Shown here piece by piece: positions 1-9,157 of a DNA stretch of 64,000 nucleotides. The notes beneath the pieces are model-generated. The model was not told the DNA's origin and did not search any database. It was given only the letters and a program-made list of their open reading frames with translations. Location: NCBI RefSeq assembly GCF_003259335.1, contig NZ_QLLL01000002.1:647885-711884 (forward strand), given 5' to 3'. Within the stretch, counting starts at the first letter, position 1, and every line of letters starts with the position of its first letter. The DNA comes from Chitinophaga skermanii. Its GTDB lineage: Bacteria > Bacteroidota > Bacteroidia > Chitinophagales > Chitinophagaceae. A program made the position numbers and the translations under genes.

Positions 1-74
1 TTTCAAAATAATTTATCGAAACAATTTTAAATGATGCGGGTTACTTTATTGTTTCAAAGCATCGTTTATATTAC

Positions 75-113
75 CAATGGCGACTTCTATTGTTTCTCTA
101 GAAGTCGCCATTG
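75..113. terminator. Inverted repeat, probable terminator
   Basis: Perfect 14-bp arms (75-88 and 100-113, caatggcgacttct and its complement) with an 11-nt loop, 10 bp past the stop of the minus-strand gene at 124. No clear T-run follows on either side, so termination is inferred from position and stem strength. Confidence 0.6.
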
Positions 114-123
114 CACAAATTAT

Positions 124-1446
124 TTAATAAGATGGAATAGTATTTATGTCAACAAAATTTCTAATACCGCCCCAATACATATCTAGGCCTGATCTTGTAA
201 CATATGCTTCAATACATTTTGCGGTGGCGTCTGGTAAAAATACCAAACCTAAATCTTGTCCCCATCGTATATCCATGACACTATAAAAGGTATATACAGC
301 ACCCGACTCGCGTAGGGCTTCGTTTATTTTCCTGATAAAATCAATCTCAATCCAGTCAGTCATGGAGGAAAAGGAAAAGCTTTTCACTACTTTATTTATG
401 CTAAACTGAATGTCGTAGGTAATCGTACTAGGTATTTCATGTCGCTCATTGATCTCTATCATTTCAACCGACATTTTATCAGCGGCTATGTTGCGCATGG
501 CTTCAAATAAATCCAAGTAATCTTCTTTACAAACAAAACCTTCATGGTCGCCTATATAGAAATTGTTTGCACCTACCATTTCTCTTAGGAACTCCATAAA
601 TCCTCGCGGTTCAATTATTTCCGGTATTACAGGCCGCTTGGGAGCTTCTTTTTTTTCAACTTCCCCTGTCATAGCGTCTACGAATATGATGGCTTTTTGG
701 GAATTATACGTTTTAAAATACCATGTAAGACTTTGTGTATATGCAGGAAAATCTACGCCATTTACAGTTGCTATTTGCCTCGCGTTTCTATATCCAATTG
801 TATGGGTGGGATAAACATCATAGTCTATCTCACCAATTAGTTGTCCATCCTCTGTATAATAGCTTGCTAATCCCACTTTTATACCACCAGTTTCGGAATA
901 TGCAGCCGTTAATTGCCCTTGTAAGCTAAACTCTTTTACTTGTTTATTCCTTTCCGCATCGCTTTCCACTACTTTATATAGTTGGCCATCTACAGTATAA
1001 AACCGCTCGCCATATTGGCCATCTTTCTCTGAATAATAATAGTAATTTTTAACTTGGCATGATTCATCCAATTTCACTTCTAATCTTTCAGTACCACACA
1101 CCCATCTTTGTGTAAACCGTTCTTTTCCAATATTCTCCTCCAAATAAGTAAGCGTAAAATTCAATTGTTCCTGTTCTAATTGCTTAACTAAAGGAGGAAT
1201 AAAATTCTTGAACTTTTGATAATAAGATGTGGGAGCAAGTTGATCTATATGAATTATGTTCAGTCCATACTCGATGAGAAGGTCACTCGTTAAACGTACA
1301 TCAATTTTAAATTGAGTACTTTCCCAAGTTTGATAATAGTAAGTCCCCTCGTCTCCATCAGTAGTACAATGATCGGTTAATACCAAGTTAGTTTCACTAA
1401 ACTTAGGGAGGTTAAGTAGATTAGGCTTGTATTCAGCTAGGTTCAT
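124..1446 (-). CDS. Hypothetical protein, 440 aa
   Basis: I do not recognise this protein. It has no signal peptide or membrane segment, so it is probably cytoplasmic. Residues about 100-260 contain short repeating beta-type phrases (FYTVDGQLYKV, SLQGQLTAAY, YYTEDGQLIGEIDYDVYP), resembling the MORN/YwqK-like variants found near polymorphic toxins. The C-terminal third, from about residue 285, looks like a separate alpha/beta domain. It stands alone, with a strong inverted repeat just downstream and about 400 bp of non-coding DNA upstream. An immunity-like role is possible but rests only on style and on the RHS region elsewhere in the window. Confidence 0.75.
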   Translation of the reverse strand: MNLAEYKPNLLNLPKFSETNLVLTDHCTTDGDEGTYYYQTWESTQFKIDVRLTSDLLIEYGLNIIHIDQLAPTSYYQKFKNFIPPLVKQLEQEQLNFTLTYLEENIGKERFTQRWVCGTERLEVKLDESCQVKNYYYYSEKDGQYGERFYTVDGQLYKVVESDAERNKQVKEFSLQGQLTAAYSETGGIKVGLASYYTEDGQLIGEIDYDVYPTHTIGYRNARQIATVNGVDFPAYTQSLTWYFKTYNSQKAIIFVDAMTGEVEKKEAPKRPVIPEIIEPRGFMEFLREMVGANNFYIGDHEGFVCKEDYLDLFEAMRNIAADKMSVEMIEINERHEIPSTITYDIQFSINKVVKSFSFSSMTDWIEIDFIRKINEALRESGAVYTFYSVMDIRWGQDLGLVFLPDATAKCIEAYVTRSGLDMYWGGIRNFVDINTIPSY

Positions 1447-1843
1447 AGGTGTTATTCTTTCCAGTAATTATACCCTTTATTTTGAATAAGAAGAAGTTTT
1501 ATAAGCATTTTATATCCTATTTTATTATGGGGGCAACCCTACAGAATTCAACAATACTTTATGTGCCTTTTCCCACTGCGGTCGCAATACATCCCTATCC
1601 CCCTAAGTTTGTTTTACTGCCACTAAATTGCTAGTAACCCGTGTTGTTTTTGTAACCAAATTCTATTTGTGCATGGAAGACATATTACAATGTTATGGAC
1701 CACATGAGATTGCAATGGATTCACCTTACATTATATACTTGAATGCGCCACCTAAAAGGTAGCCTTCTTTATTCCACACGCCGTAAAGCCTGTACTACGG
1801 CCATTCTAATTATCCTTTTCATTCATTATCTAAACTTCACAGT
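1447..1843. other. Intergenic region without a convincing gene
   Basis: This stretch separates divergent genes and should hold both promoters. The only open frame (1449-1634, plus) is low complexity, overlaps the likely minus-strand promoter and resembles no protein. No clear TAnnTTTG box or hairpin was found. Confidence 0.5.
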
Positions 1844-2386
1844 ATGAAGCAATCTGTTTTTCTGTCGTTTGCACTAGCCCTCATTGTAGCGGCTTTTGTT
1901 TTTGCTTTACCTAAACCTGTAACGGCGTCTGTCGACAAGGTTATTAAGCGTGAAACTCCTGTAAAAATTTACTTGGAGGAAAAAGGTAAAGAATACTATC
2001 GTCAACTTGGGTTTACACCAGTTTCTCCTATTAGCGGTGGTTTCGAATCAGGTATCGGCCCCGAAGAACCGGTGATTGTTGGTCCTTGGCCTGTGCCTAT
2101 CCGCGGTATTATCTGCGATGGCATGACTTTGGCACAATTACAAGCCGATTTAGCTGCCCGCTGGGAAAGGTTCAAAACTACCCGTCGTTATGCAGAATTA
2201 TTACGCATTGCGAATGAAACCTGTGAACCACAACCCGTTGTCATTTCCAATTGCGGCCTTTCGAGAGTTTACTTTGTACAACCTACACGTTTCTGCGGTT
2301 CTATTGATCCGTACATCCCCGGCATTGATCCATTCCAACCCGGCATTCAGCCATTAACAGGCACTTTGCTCGATCCTAAGTTCTAA
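1844..2386 (+). CDS. Secreted hypothetical protein, 180 aa
   Basis: A Sec signal peptide is visible at residues 1-28 (MKQSVFLSFALALIVAAFVFA, then a likely cut after VTA). The mature part has a Pro/Gly-rich stretch (residues 65-90), four cysteines that could form disulfides (in ICDG, ETCEP, SNCG and RFCG), and a repetitive tail of the type DPYIPGIDPFQPGIQP. No family is recognised. It is monocistronic, with its own terminator at 2396-2425. Exported, probably periplasmic or extracellular; function unknown. Confidence 0.8.
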   Translation: MKQSVFLSFALALIVAAFVFALPKPVTASVDKVIKRETPVKIYLEEKGKEYYRQLGFTPVSPISGGFESGIGPEEPVIVGPWPVPIRGIICDGMTLAQLQADLAARWERFKTTRRYAELLRIANETCEPQPVVISNCGLSRVYFVQPTRFCGSIDPYIPGIDPFQPGIQPLTGTLLDPKF

Positions 2387-2395
2387 TCTTCTTAC

Positions 2396-2425
2396 AAAGA
2401 ACGCCTTCTCTACAAGGCGTTCTTT
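2396..2425 (+). terminator. Terminator of the secreted protein gene
   Basis: Perfect 12-bp arms aaagaacgcctt/aaggcgttcttt with a 6-nt loop, starting 9 nt after the stop codon. The stem is flanked by A-rich and T-rich sequence. Confidence 0.8.
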
Positions 2426-2511
2426 GCTTTACAGCCATAGCAAAGGGTTCCGAACAATTGCGACAGCGATGTGTTAATACAGTATCCGTTCAGCAATTAA
2501 ACAGGTAGCTT

Positions 2512-4050
2512 ATGAAGAAATTAGTGCTTGGCTTGTTACTACTACTGGTAGTCCTTGTCATTGTTATTGTTGTCAAAACTTTCCTCTACCCTTTTACACC
2601 CATTCAAAAAACTACGGCCCAAGAGGAACAAATCCCTATCTCGGCCATTTCTATTCAACGGTTTGCCGGTGGTATTAAAATACCTACTGTTTCAACGGTT
2701 GATTCCGCGGCGTTTAATTATGCTCCGTTCGATTCTTTCCGTATTTATTTACAAGATGCCTACCCTCAAATTTTCGAGAAACTGGAATTCTATACCATTA
2801 ATACCCATGGCTTAGTATTTCACTGGAAAGGCAAACAATCTACGGTAAAACCTATCCTGTTTTTATCGCATTACGACGTGGTGCCTCCCGGTGAATATAA
2901 CCCAGCAGATACAGCAGCTCCACACCTTTTTCAACCGGAAGATAAGTTTGCAGGCCCTATCACTGAAATACAGGATGCTTGGGATTATTACCCATTCTCC
3001 GGCAATGTAAAAGATGGCCGTATTTATGGTCGTGGTACCTTGGATATGAAGAACATGTTGTTTGCTATTTTAGAAGCTACCGATAAATTGCTCACGGCTA
3101 ACTTTACACCCGACCGCGATATTTACTTTGCCTTTGGCTTTGATGAAGAAGTAGGTGGCACTGAAGGGGCTTTAAAAATCGCGGAAGATTTTAAACAGAA
3201 AAACATCACGTTCGATGCCGTATACGATGAAGGCGGCATTATTTCTACAAAAGGTAGTTTAAGTGGAATTAACGCTTCTGTGGCCTTAATTGGCTGTGCT
3301 GAAAAAGGCTTCTGGTCGGCCCGGGTACGGGTAAAAGGTTTGGGTGGACACTCTTCCATGCCACCACTACATTCTGCGATGGGTAAAGCCGCCATAATTA
3401 TGACCCGCTTGGAAGAACATCAAATGAAACCGATGGTCATCCCAATTATCGAACAATTCTTTAAAAACATTGGCGGCACCATGAGCTTTACGAGCAAAAT
3501 GGCCATCGCCAACCAATGGATATTACAACCCGTTTTACTGAATACCTTATCTAAAAACCACAGCACCAACGCACTGATTCGTACTACCACCGCCCTTACC
3601 CAAATGAAAGGCAGCGATGCATCGAATGTGCTGGCGCCTGTAGTAGAGTTCGTGGTGAATTTCCGCATATTACCCGGCAACACCGTAGCCGATGTACGCC
3701 AACATTTAGCTGATGCCTGCAAAGGGTTTGATGTAGAAATTGAGGATGTAAGACCAGCAAGAGAAGCGTCGAATGTATCGCCCATCAATTCACAAGGATA
3801 TGCTGTAATGAATCGCACGATTAATAAGCTCTTCCCCGGTGTGGTAGTTACGCCTTACTTAACAATTGGTGGAACAGATGCTTATAAGTATGAAATCGTT
3901 AGCGACCATGTATACCGCTTCATGCCCATTGCCATTAACAACTTCGAACAACAAACAATTCATAACAACAATGAATATATCAGTATACAAAACTTCAGTC
4001 GTATGATTCGCTATTTCGAATTGATGATGAAGGAATATGACACGAAATAA
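2512..4050 (+). CDS. M20-family metallopeptidase, PM20D1/CPS1-like
   Basis: Zinc-dependent M20 amidohydrolase of 512 aa with an N-terminal membrane anchor or signal (residues 3-25). Metal-ligand motifs of the family are visible: LSHYDVVP (H120, D122), GRGTLDMKN (D178), and DEEVGGT (D211-E213, with the catalytic Glu). The dimerisation-domain signature VRVKGLGGHSSMPP and the final ligand region GGTDAYKY...IHNNNEYI are also present. The long form and the arrangement around WDYYPFSGNVKDGRIYGRGT match the vacuolar carboxypeptidase S / PM20D1 subgroup. Known members cleave N-terminally blocked peptides or make and break N-acyl amino acids; the actual substrate is unknown. It is likely periplasmic. 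Single gene with its own terminator. Confidence 0.93.
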   Translation: MKKLVLGLLLLLVVLVIVIVVKTFLYPFTPIQKTTAQEEQIPISAISIQRFAGGIKIPTVSTVDSAAFNYAPFDSFRIYLQDAYPQIFEKLEFYTINTHGLVFHWKGKQSTVKPILFLSHYDVVPPGEYNPADTAAPHLFQPEDKFAGPITEIQDAWDYYPFSGNVKDGRIYGRGTLDMKNMLFAILEATDKLLTANFTPDRDIYFAFGFDEEVGGTEGALKIAEDFKQKNITFDAVYDEGGIISTKGSLSGINASVALIGCAEKGFWSARVRVKGLGGHSSMPPLHSAMGKAAIIMTRLEEHQMKPMVIPIIEQFFKNIGGTMSFTSKMAIANQWILQPVLLNTLSKNHSTNALIRTTTALTQMKGSDASNVLAPVVEFVVNFRILPGNTVADVRQHLADACKGFDVEIEDVRPAREASNVSPINSQGYAVMNRTINKLFPGVVVTPYLTIGGTDAYKYEIVSDHVYRFMPIAINNFEQQTIHNNNEYISIQNFSRMIRYFELMMKEYDTK

Positions 4051-4080
4051 AATACTTGGCACAACAATTACTACAATACA

Positions 4081-4112
4081 AAAAAGGCTTCTACAAGGTA
4101 GAGGCCTTTTTT
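4081..4112 (+). terminator. Terminator between convergent genes
   Basis: Stem aaaaaggcttctac / gtagaggcctttttt (one G-T pair), 30 nt after the M20 stop and 20 nt before the convergent cytochrome gene's stop. T-runs on both strands make it bidirectional. Confidence 0.85.
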
Positions 4113-4132
4113 ATGCTATAAATAAGTTGATA

Positions 4133-5359
4133 TTATTTTCCATTCGGCAATTTCGCCATTATCTTTTGCGCTGGGTCTTTATACACAGCGATCAAATGCG
4201 TTCGAATCATATCGGGTGTTGCAGTAGAATCGGAGCCAGACAATAAGGTAATGGCATTAGAAGCCTGCAAAGGCATATGGCAATCGATGCATTTTTCGAC
4301 CAGCATTTCTTTACCGAGATGCTTTTGGGTGCATTCGTTATGGGATGTTTCGTTATGACAGGTCATACACCTTGTTGCAAATACAGCTAGGTTATCACGT
4401 TCTTTCACATGGGGATTATGACAGGTTGTACAATTCATTGTTTGTACACTGCTTTGGAAACACTTACTAGCAGCCAGCAATTGCATTTGATTCCCGTGCA
4501 CATCCAAATCCGCTACGTTCTTACGCATTGGCGGAATAGGCATTAAGAAATCTGCCAACGCATCGCCAGGTTTAAATTCAAAGGCTGGGCGCTGCATAGG
4601 TTTTAAACCACTATGACAAAGGGCGCACATGTCCAGCTTTTGCATATTCGTAAGTTGGTCAATTTTAGTCATGAAATGCGCTGTGCGCTCGTTGGGATTG
4701 GATTGATGGAAAGCCACGTGTTCGGCGCCCGGCCCATGGCAACGTTGACAATCAATCCCCCCCATCATCACACCTTTTTCAAACAATTCCAACTCTTGCA
4801 TACCTTGTCGTTCCTTTCCCTGCACCCCCACCATGCTACTATGACAGCCAAAGCAAGTACTAGGAATCATCCGGTCGAACATAGGATGATCTGCCGGGAA
4901 ACCTGGGCTATTAGCCCACTGGTTGGTAGTAACGAAATATGAAATGGGCAATTGGAAGTATTTCCCATCTTGCCAGTATAAAAAGGTTTGTGCTTTACGC
5001 CCGGAACCCACGGCAATGGCGAACTCTTTTTTGTCTTTTACCACCCCGTTTTGCTTCCAAACTTGGTATAATTGTTCTCCTTCCTTTTCCATCACCACAT
5101 CATCGCCATTGGCGAAATGAAAAATATTACCAGGAGTTGTAAATGGCCCCAGTACAGTAGTTGGATTTGCAATATGAGAAGTAGCGTAATGTGCAGTAGA
5201 TAGGTAACCATCGTATACCGCTTGGTGACAATTCCGGCAGCTCGTATTTTCCGCGAAAACAGGGCCTCTCGGGTCGGCGGGTTTAGAGCCGATACAGCGC
5301 GATAAAATCACAATGCAGCATACAATACAAGCGAACACTAAAATCGATCGTTTTTTCAT
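4133..5359 (-). CDS. Multiheme c-type cytochrome (seven CxxCH)
   Basis: A 408-aa exported protein with seven heme-attachment motifs in order: CRNCH, CFGCH, CQRCH, CALCH, CTTCH, CMTCH and CIDCH. The N-terminus is hydrophobic (residues 5-21) and ends in LSRC, an imperfect lipobox, so it may be a lipoprotein facing the periplasm. The CxxCH spacing and the CHxP-type context at the end (DCHMPLQASNAITLLSGSDS) fit the loose multiheme family related to nitrite reductase/tetraheme proteins. An electron-transfer role is inferred, as no partner oxidoreductase is adjacent. Single minus-strand gene. Confidence 0.9.
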   Translation of the reverse strand: MKKRSILVFACIVCCIVILSRCIGSKPADPRGPVFAENTSCRNCHQAVYDGYLSTAHYATSHIANPTTVLGPFTTPGNIFHFANGDDVVMEKEGEQLYQVWKQNGVVKDKKEFAIAVGSGRKAQTFLYWQDGKYFQLPISYFVTTNQWANSPGFPADHPMFDRMIPSTCFGCHSSMVGVQGKERQGMQELELFEKGVMMGGIDCQRCHGPGAEHVAFHQSNPNERTAHFMTKIDQLTNMQKLDMCALCHSGLKPMQRPAFEFKPGDALADFLMPIPPMRKNVADLDVHGNQMQLLAASKCFQSSVQTMNCTTCHNPHVKERDNLAVFATRCMTCHNETSHNECTQKHLGKEMLVEKCIDCHMPLQASNAITLLSGSDSTATPDMIRTHLIAVYKDPAQKIMAKLPNGK

Positions 5360-5406
5360 AATCGTGGACGGATAGGTTTCAAATATACAAATCCAGTGGG
5401 ATAAAC

Positions 5407-6390
5407 CTAACGCTTTACAATTTCTTCAACAGCCGATACTATTAATCCCGGCTCGCTAATTTGTACCATATGCCCACTATTCGAAGCTTTCACCAGCTTG
5501 CTATTACGCGAAAGTTGTAATAAATCCGTTTGTAATACTTCCCATAAATTCGAAAATTCTGCTTGTACCGATGTATCGCCCAAGCCTGCATAGCGCGTTG
5601 GCGAGGTACCCATAATAACCGTTAATGGCAGATCATTGAAGGAAGTATATTGCTCGGCATCCGCGAAGTTGGCATTTACTGCTTCACTTTCTTCAAATGT
5701 TTTATCGATTGATTTATAGAAATAGGTTTTCTGCTGTGCATGGAAAGGGTGCGACATGGGAATCTCCGGGGAGAAAGGCATAAAAGAAAACATTATTCTG
5801 TAAATACCCGTAGCCACCAACAATTTCACCATGGCCGGGGAAGGTGCTTGAACAGCACGCAACATCTTTTCTGTAGAGCGCTTGAATTGTTGCGGGTGAC
5901 TACAATCTACAAACACCACGCCGCAGATATCCTCTTTATGTTCCGTAATAAATGGTCGCAAATAAATTCCACCCATCGAATGCGTAACAACAATATAAGG
6001 TTTCGGGCAGTTTGTTTTCTCTAAGAGTAAGAAAAGTTCGTCGGAAATGGTTTGATTATCGACCGGTAAATTAGACGCTTCACTTAAGAAAAGCCCGCTC
6101 CGATCGTACGATAAAGTAGTGGCTTGCTTTGATAGCCGGTCTTGGATTTCCTTCCAAATGGTATGATCGCCCCCTAAACCCGATTCAAACACAATGGTAA
6201 AAGGGCCCTCTCCTTTTTTTACGTAATGTACTTGGTGACTATTTACATCTGCATACGTTAATTGTTGGTCTTCTAACTTACGTTCCAATTGCCAGCGTAC
6301 AATTTGTTCGTAGGTAACACTCACCAGTAACAGTACAGCCAGCGAAATACCGAGCCATTTGAGGGATTTTAACAAAATACGTCCGAACAT
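5407..6390 (-). CDS. Membrane-anchored alpha/beta hydrolase
   Basis: A 327-aa alpha/beta-hydrolase fold protein with an N-terminal transmembrane anchor (residues about 10-26). The oxyanion region FESGLGGDHTIW is followed by the nucleophile elbow THSMGGIYL (Ser138) and a late SGHMVQISEP with the probable catalytic His. The middle (residues 170-225) is a variable cap. Substrate is not predictable from sequence. It lies 48 bp upstream of the cytochrome gene on the same strand, but no functional link is evident. Confidence 0.9.
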   Translation of the reverse strand: MFGRILLKSLKWLGISLAVLLLVSVTYEQIVRWQLERKLEDQQLTYADVNSHQVHYVKKGEGPFTIVFESGLGGDHTIWKEIQDRLSKQATTLSYDRSGLFLSEASNLPVDNQTISDELFLLLEKTNCPKPYIVVTHSMGGIYLRPFITEHKEDICGVVFVDCSHPQQFKRSTEKMLRAVQAPSPAMVKLLVATGIYRIMFSFMPFSPEIPMSHPFHAQQKTYFYKSIDKTFEESEAVNANFADAEQYTSFNDLPLTVIMGTSPTRYAGLGDTSVQAEFSNLWEVLQTDLLQLSRNSKLVKASNSGHMVQISEPGLIVSAVEEIVKR

Positions 6391-6517
6391 CCGGGATAAA
6401 TTTTCAAAAGGGAGTGAATTGAATGGTTGAATTTAGGGGTATTCGGTGAATAAAAAATAGGTGTCAAAATTTATTTTCATACGGGGCAACATACAATACA
6501 AGCAAGCCGGGCCTCCC

Positions 6518-6982
6518 TTACAGTTCTTCTTGCTTTTCGTCCTTCTTTTCCTTCCCAAACATTATTTTCCGCAGTTGGTTAAAACCATTGGTAAACTTTC
6601 CGTGCTTACGTACAATTGGCAAACTAAGTACCGCTAACAAGGAAATAGCTGCCGATGTACCCAAAGCGCCACCATACCCATTAAAAAAGCGGCTCGCATT
6701 CAAGTACACTAAGCAGAAAATAAGTCCCGCAAACCCAATCATCGCGTAGTTCGACAATACCTTCTTACTCACCATCCCAATAAACGACGATCCAATAAAT
6801 ACAATGGGAATATTCTTCGCGAGGTAAACTGGCAATAATCCCACGCACAAATGACACAAGCTAGCCACCACTAACGACAGTAATGCCGACGATCTTACCG
6901 GCCCTTGCTTCATGTGTTCGTTGATATAAAAAGTGAGCGTAGCGCCTACAATACTCACCAGTAATAGTATGAAAGTATGCAT
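6518..6982 (-). CDS. Integral membrane protein, paralogue of upstream gene
   Basis: A 154-aa protein with about five hydrophobic segments and a charged cytoplasmic tail (KEKKDEKQEEL). It shares the motif FIGM-S---S---I...F-G-GG-LGT with the gene just upstream, so the two are tandem paralogues. The gap between them is only 4 nt, implying one transcript and perhaps a heteromeric complex. Family not recognised. Confidence 0.8.
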   Translation of the reverse strand: MHTFILLLVSIVGATLTFYINEHMKQGPVRSSALLSLVVASLCHLCVGLLPVYLAKNIPIVFIGSSFIGMVSKKVLSNYAMIGFAGLIFCLVYLNASRFFNGYGGALGTSAAISLLAVLSLPIVRKHGKFTNGFNQLRKIMFGKEKKDEKQEEL

Positions 6983-6986
6983 CCCC

Positions 6987-7541
6987 TTAGATTAAAAAGA
7001 ATAAATATGAAGTAATAACCACCCCTGCAAACGCCAATGTGCCTAGTTTACCACCTACCCCCGAGAACAAACTCTTCGACAATACCAGCAGGATACCGGT
7101 AAACACACTCGCTGCCAATATAAACATGAAACTAGAAGCCACATTGGGGCTACTCATGCCTATAAACGCCCCACAGTACACAGCCGGTGGCAATTGTTGT
7201 AAGTAATGCGACTCTTTATTGATATTCGGCAGAAAGGAAGCAATGGTACCCACAATACCCGCCGCCATTACAGGCCCCAGGTGTACGTGGTTATTAAGGT
7301 AGTAGGAAGAAAGGGCGCCTACGGGAATCCATAAAGCCACCAGTATATGTTCATATAAGTGATCTTCATGATGCAAAGGCACCTTTATGTAGGTAACCAA
7401 TAACAAGCAGGATAACACGATAATAAAGGCGGAGATAACAATGGAGTTCGTATTCTCGGCCAGTATCGCGAGTAAAAAAAGTGCTTGAATGATCACTAAA
7501 AAAACGACGAAAATATATCTAAAGATGGTCTTCCAATTCAT
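6987..7541 (-). CDS. Integral membrane protein, 184 aa
   Basis: Six hydrophobic segments are visible. The conserved half (FIGMSSPNVASS then LFSGVGGKLGTLAF) aligns with that of the following gene, showing duplication of one domain. First gene of a two-gene unit, starting 52 bp from the divergent DUF4287 gene. Function unknown; a channel or transporter subunit is possible but not supported by a specific motif. Confidence 0.8.
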   Translation of the reverse strand: MNWKTIFRYIFVVFLVIIQALFLLAILAENTNSIVISAFIIVLSCLLLVTYIKVPLHHEDHLYEHILVALWIPVGALSSYYLNNHVHLGPVMAAGIVGTIASFLPNINKESHYLQQLPPAVYCGAFIGMSSPNVASSFMFILAASVFTGILLVLSKSLFSGVGGKLGTLAFAGVVITSYLFFLI

Positions 7542-7593
7542 TGTTTTCGGTAAATTGGGCGCAAAGTTACACTCATCCTAGAAAATAAACCAT

Positions 7594-7812
7594 ATGTCGT
7601 TCCAAGCTTACTTAGACAATATTGAGAAAAACACGGGTAAAACCATTGCTGCGCTTGTAAAACAAGCGGAACAAAAAAAATTAGCCGTTGAGGGGAAATT
7701 GGCCCCCGGGGTGAAAGCCGGAGATATTGTAAGCTGGTTAAAAACCGAGTACAAGCTAGGTCATGGCCACGCCATGGGCTTTTACGCCTATTTAACGGGC
7801 AAAAGGGCTTAA
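7594..7812 (+). CDS. DUF4287 family protein
   Basis: A 72-aa protein matching the small DUF4287 family along its whole length: SFQAYLDNIEKNTGKT at the N-terminus, PGVKAGDIVSWLK in the middle and LGHGHAMGFYAYL at the end. Family members are cytoplasmic and uncharacterised, often near methyltransferase or stress genes. The stop codon is 5 nt from the convergent methyltransferase remnant, leaving no room for a terminator. Confidence 0.9.
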   Translation: MSFQAYLDNIEKNTGKTIAALVKQAEQKKLAVEGKLAPGVKAGDIVSWLKTEYKLGHGHAMGFYAYLTGKRA

Positions 7813-7816
7813 AAAG

Positions 7817-8446
7817 CTATTTCTGGGCTACAATGATCAAATCTGTTACAATTTCGTCGCCTTTGCCGGGATATTGTATGCGGTGGGCATCGATGATGTT
7901 AAACCCTGCCGCTTTGAAATAACCGGTTAAATAGCCGTATTCGTGGGCATGAACGAATAATTGGTTACCGCTGGGCGAGGTTTTTCAACCACTTTTCTCG
8001 TAATCGTCTTCCATGGTGCTTACATATACAGCTCCGCCGGGCGGTAATACGCTGTATGCTTCATGGATGAATTTTTCGGCTTCCTCTTTGGTGAAATAAG
8101 GCAACCCAAAGCCGCAAAGTATACCGTTAAACTGCTGGTCGATACCACTCAAATCTCTTGCATCGCGCAGCTCGAAGCGTGCTTCCGGGTTATGGGCCCG
8201 GGCAAATGCCAGCATTGTTTCCGACAAATCGGTGCCTAGTAGTTCCAAACCGGGTACATGGGTTAAAAGGTACTTGGATAAATTGCCAGGACCGCAAGCT
8301 AATTCTAGCACTTTGGGATGATCCATGGGCAATAAGCTGCAAAAGAGATCGAGGCCTAGTTTGTACTTGCTTACATCCGAGAATTTCTCATCGTACACTT
8401 GAGCTACTTCACTGAAAATTTTAACGGCTTGGGCAGTTTTATCCAT
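7817..8446 (-). pseudogene. Class I SAM-dependent methyltransferase with in-frame TGA
   Basis: Residues 1-153 form a normal class I methyltransferase: motif I LELACGPGNLSKYLL, acidic loop GTDLSETML, motif II/III region NGILCGFGLPYF and post-motif LPPGGAVYVSTMEDDYEKSG. Codon 154 is TGA (7985-7987). Reading continues in the same frame for 55 more sense codons (KTSPSGNQLFVHAHEYGYL...DEIVTDLIIVAQK) to a TAG at 7817-7819. That tail is the expected C-terminal strand pair of the family, so this is a single 209-codon gene with one nonsense codon, not two genes. It could be a recent mutation or a base-call error. Substrate unknown. Confidence 0.85.
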
Positions 8447-8452
8447 GTGGTA

Positions 8453-8968
8453 TTAGCGTGCTTGGGATTTGAATTGCTCCAACACAATAGCAATTTCGTA
8501 ATAATTTCCGTGATACGCGAGGTTAATCTTCCTACGAATGCCACCAGTTTCGAATATGATAAGATAAATTCCTCCATGTTTATCTTCCATGATACCCGTT
8601 TCCAAAACATCTCCCCATCCAATCAATGTTTTGTTAACTTGTATTCCATTAGCATCGAAACGTAAACGATCAAACAAAGTACGATCAAAATATTGCCCAA
8701 ATAAAATAATCAACAATACGATCATTACATACACGATCCCTCCTTTTCCATTTCCTTGCTTAAAGTCTAAGTAGATTATTACTAACACGAAAATACAAGC
8801 TACGAGTGAAAGTATACCGCGTACCGAAACACCTGCTGGTAAAGCTTTTGAAGTCCACGAAGTGTTGAATGTAGGATGCAATAGGTCGTACGTAGTTGTA
8901 TACTTTTTGATTTTTTCTTCTTGTTTGAATTTGACCATGTGCGCTTGGGCAGTTTTCGTTACCGGCAT
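8453..8968 (-). CDS. Membrane protein with PH-like C-terminal domain
   Basis: A 171-aa protein with two hydrophobic segments (about residues 50-66 and 78-92) followed by a beta-rich domain (LRFDANGIQVNKTLIGWGDVLETGI...) with the style of bacterial PH-like / STM3941-type proteins. It starts 6 nt upstream of the methyltransferase, so both are probably co-transcribed. An alternative start at Met11 (MVKFKQ) is possible. Function unknown. Confidence 0.75.
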   Translation of the reverse strand: MPVTKTAQAHMVKFKQEEKIKKYTTTYDLLHPTFNTSWTSKALPAGVSVRGILSLVACIFVLVIIYLDFKQGNGKGGIVYVMIVLLIILFGQYFDRTLFDRLRFDANGIQVNKTLIGWGDVLETGIMEDKHGGIYLIIFETGGIRRKINLAYHGNYYEIAIVLEQFKSQAR

Positions 8969-9038
8969 AGGTTAATGGATTTCTAATAAAATAATCATTT
9001 CAGCTGGATGTTAGCATCTTCCATTGACAAACCAGCTA

Positions 9039-9157
9039 TTTTCAAAGGCACCTCCAAGTCTTTCAAAGGGGCGTTAAAGTCTTTTAAAGGCAGGTTAAAG
9101 GCATTTCAAAGGGTTTTCAAAGGGAAGTTAAAGGCTTTTCAAAGGGAAGTCAAAGGC
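9039..9157. repeat. Degenerate tandem repeat, about 20 bp unit
   Basis: Six imperfect units built on TTTCAAAGG-n-(a/g)gttaaagg, for example tttcaaaggggcgttaaag and ttttcaaagggaagttaaag. The last two units are nearly identical and the first ones more divergent, as in an array growing by slippage. No open frame runs through it. Confidence 0.75.

Noticed and set aside
1449..1634. 61-aa plus-strand ORF
   Set aside because: Low-complexity hydrophobic translation overlapping the promoter region of the divergent hypothetical gene; no recognisable family.
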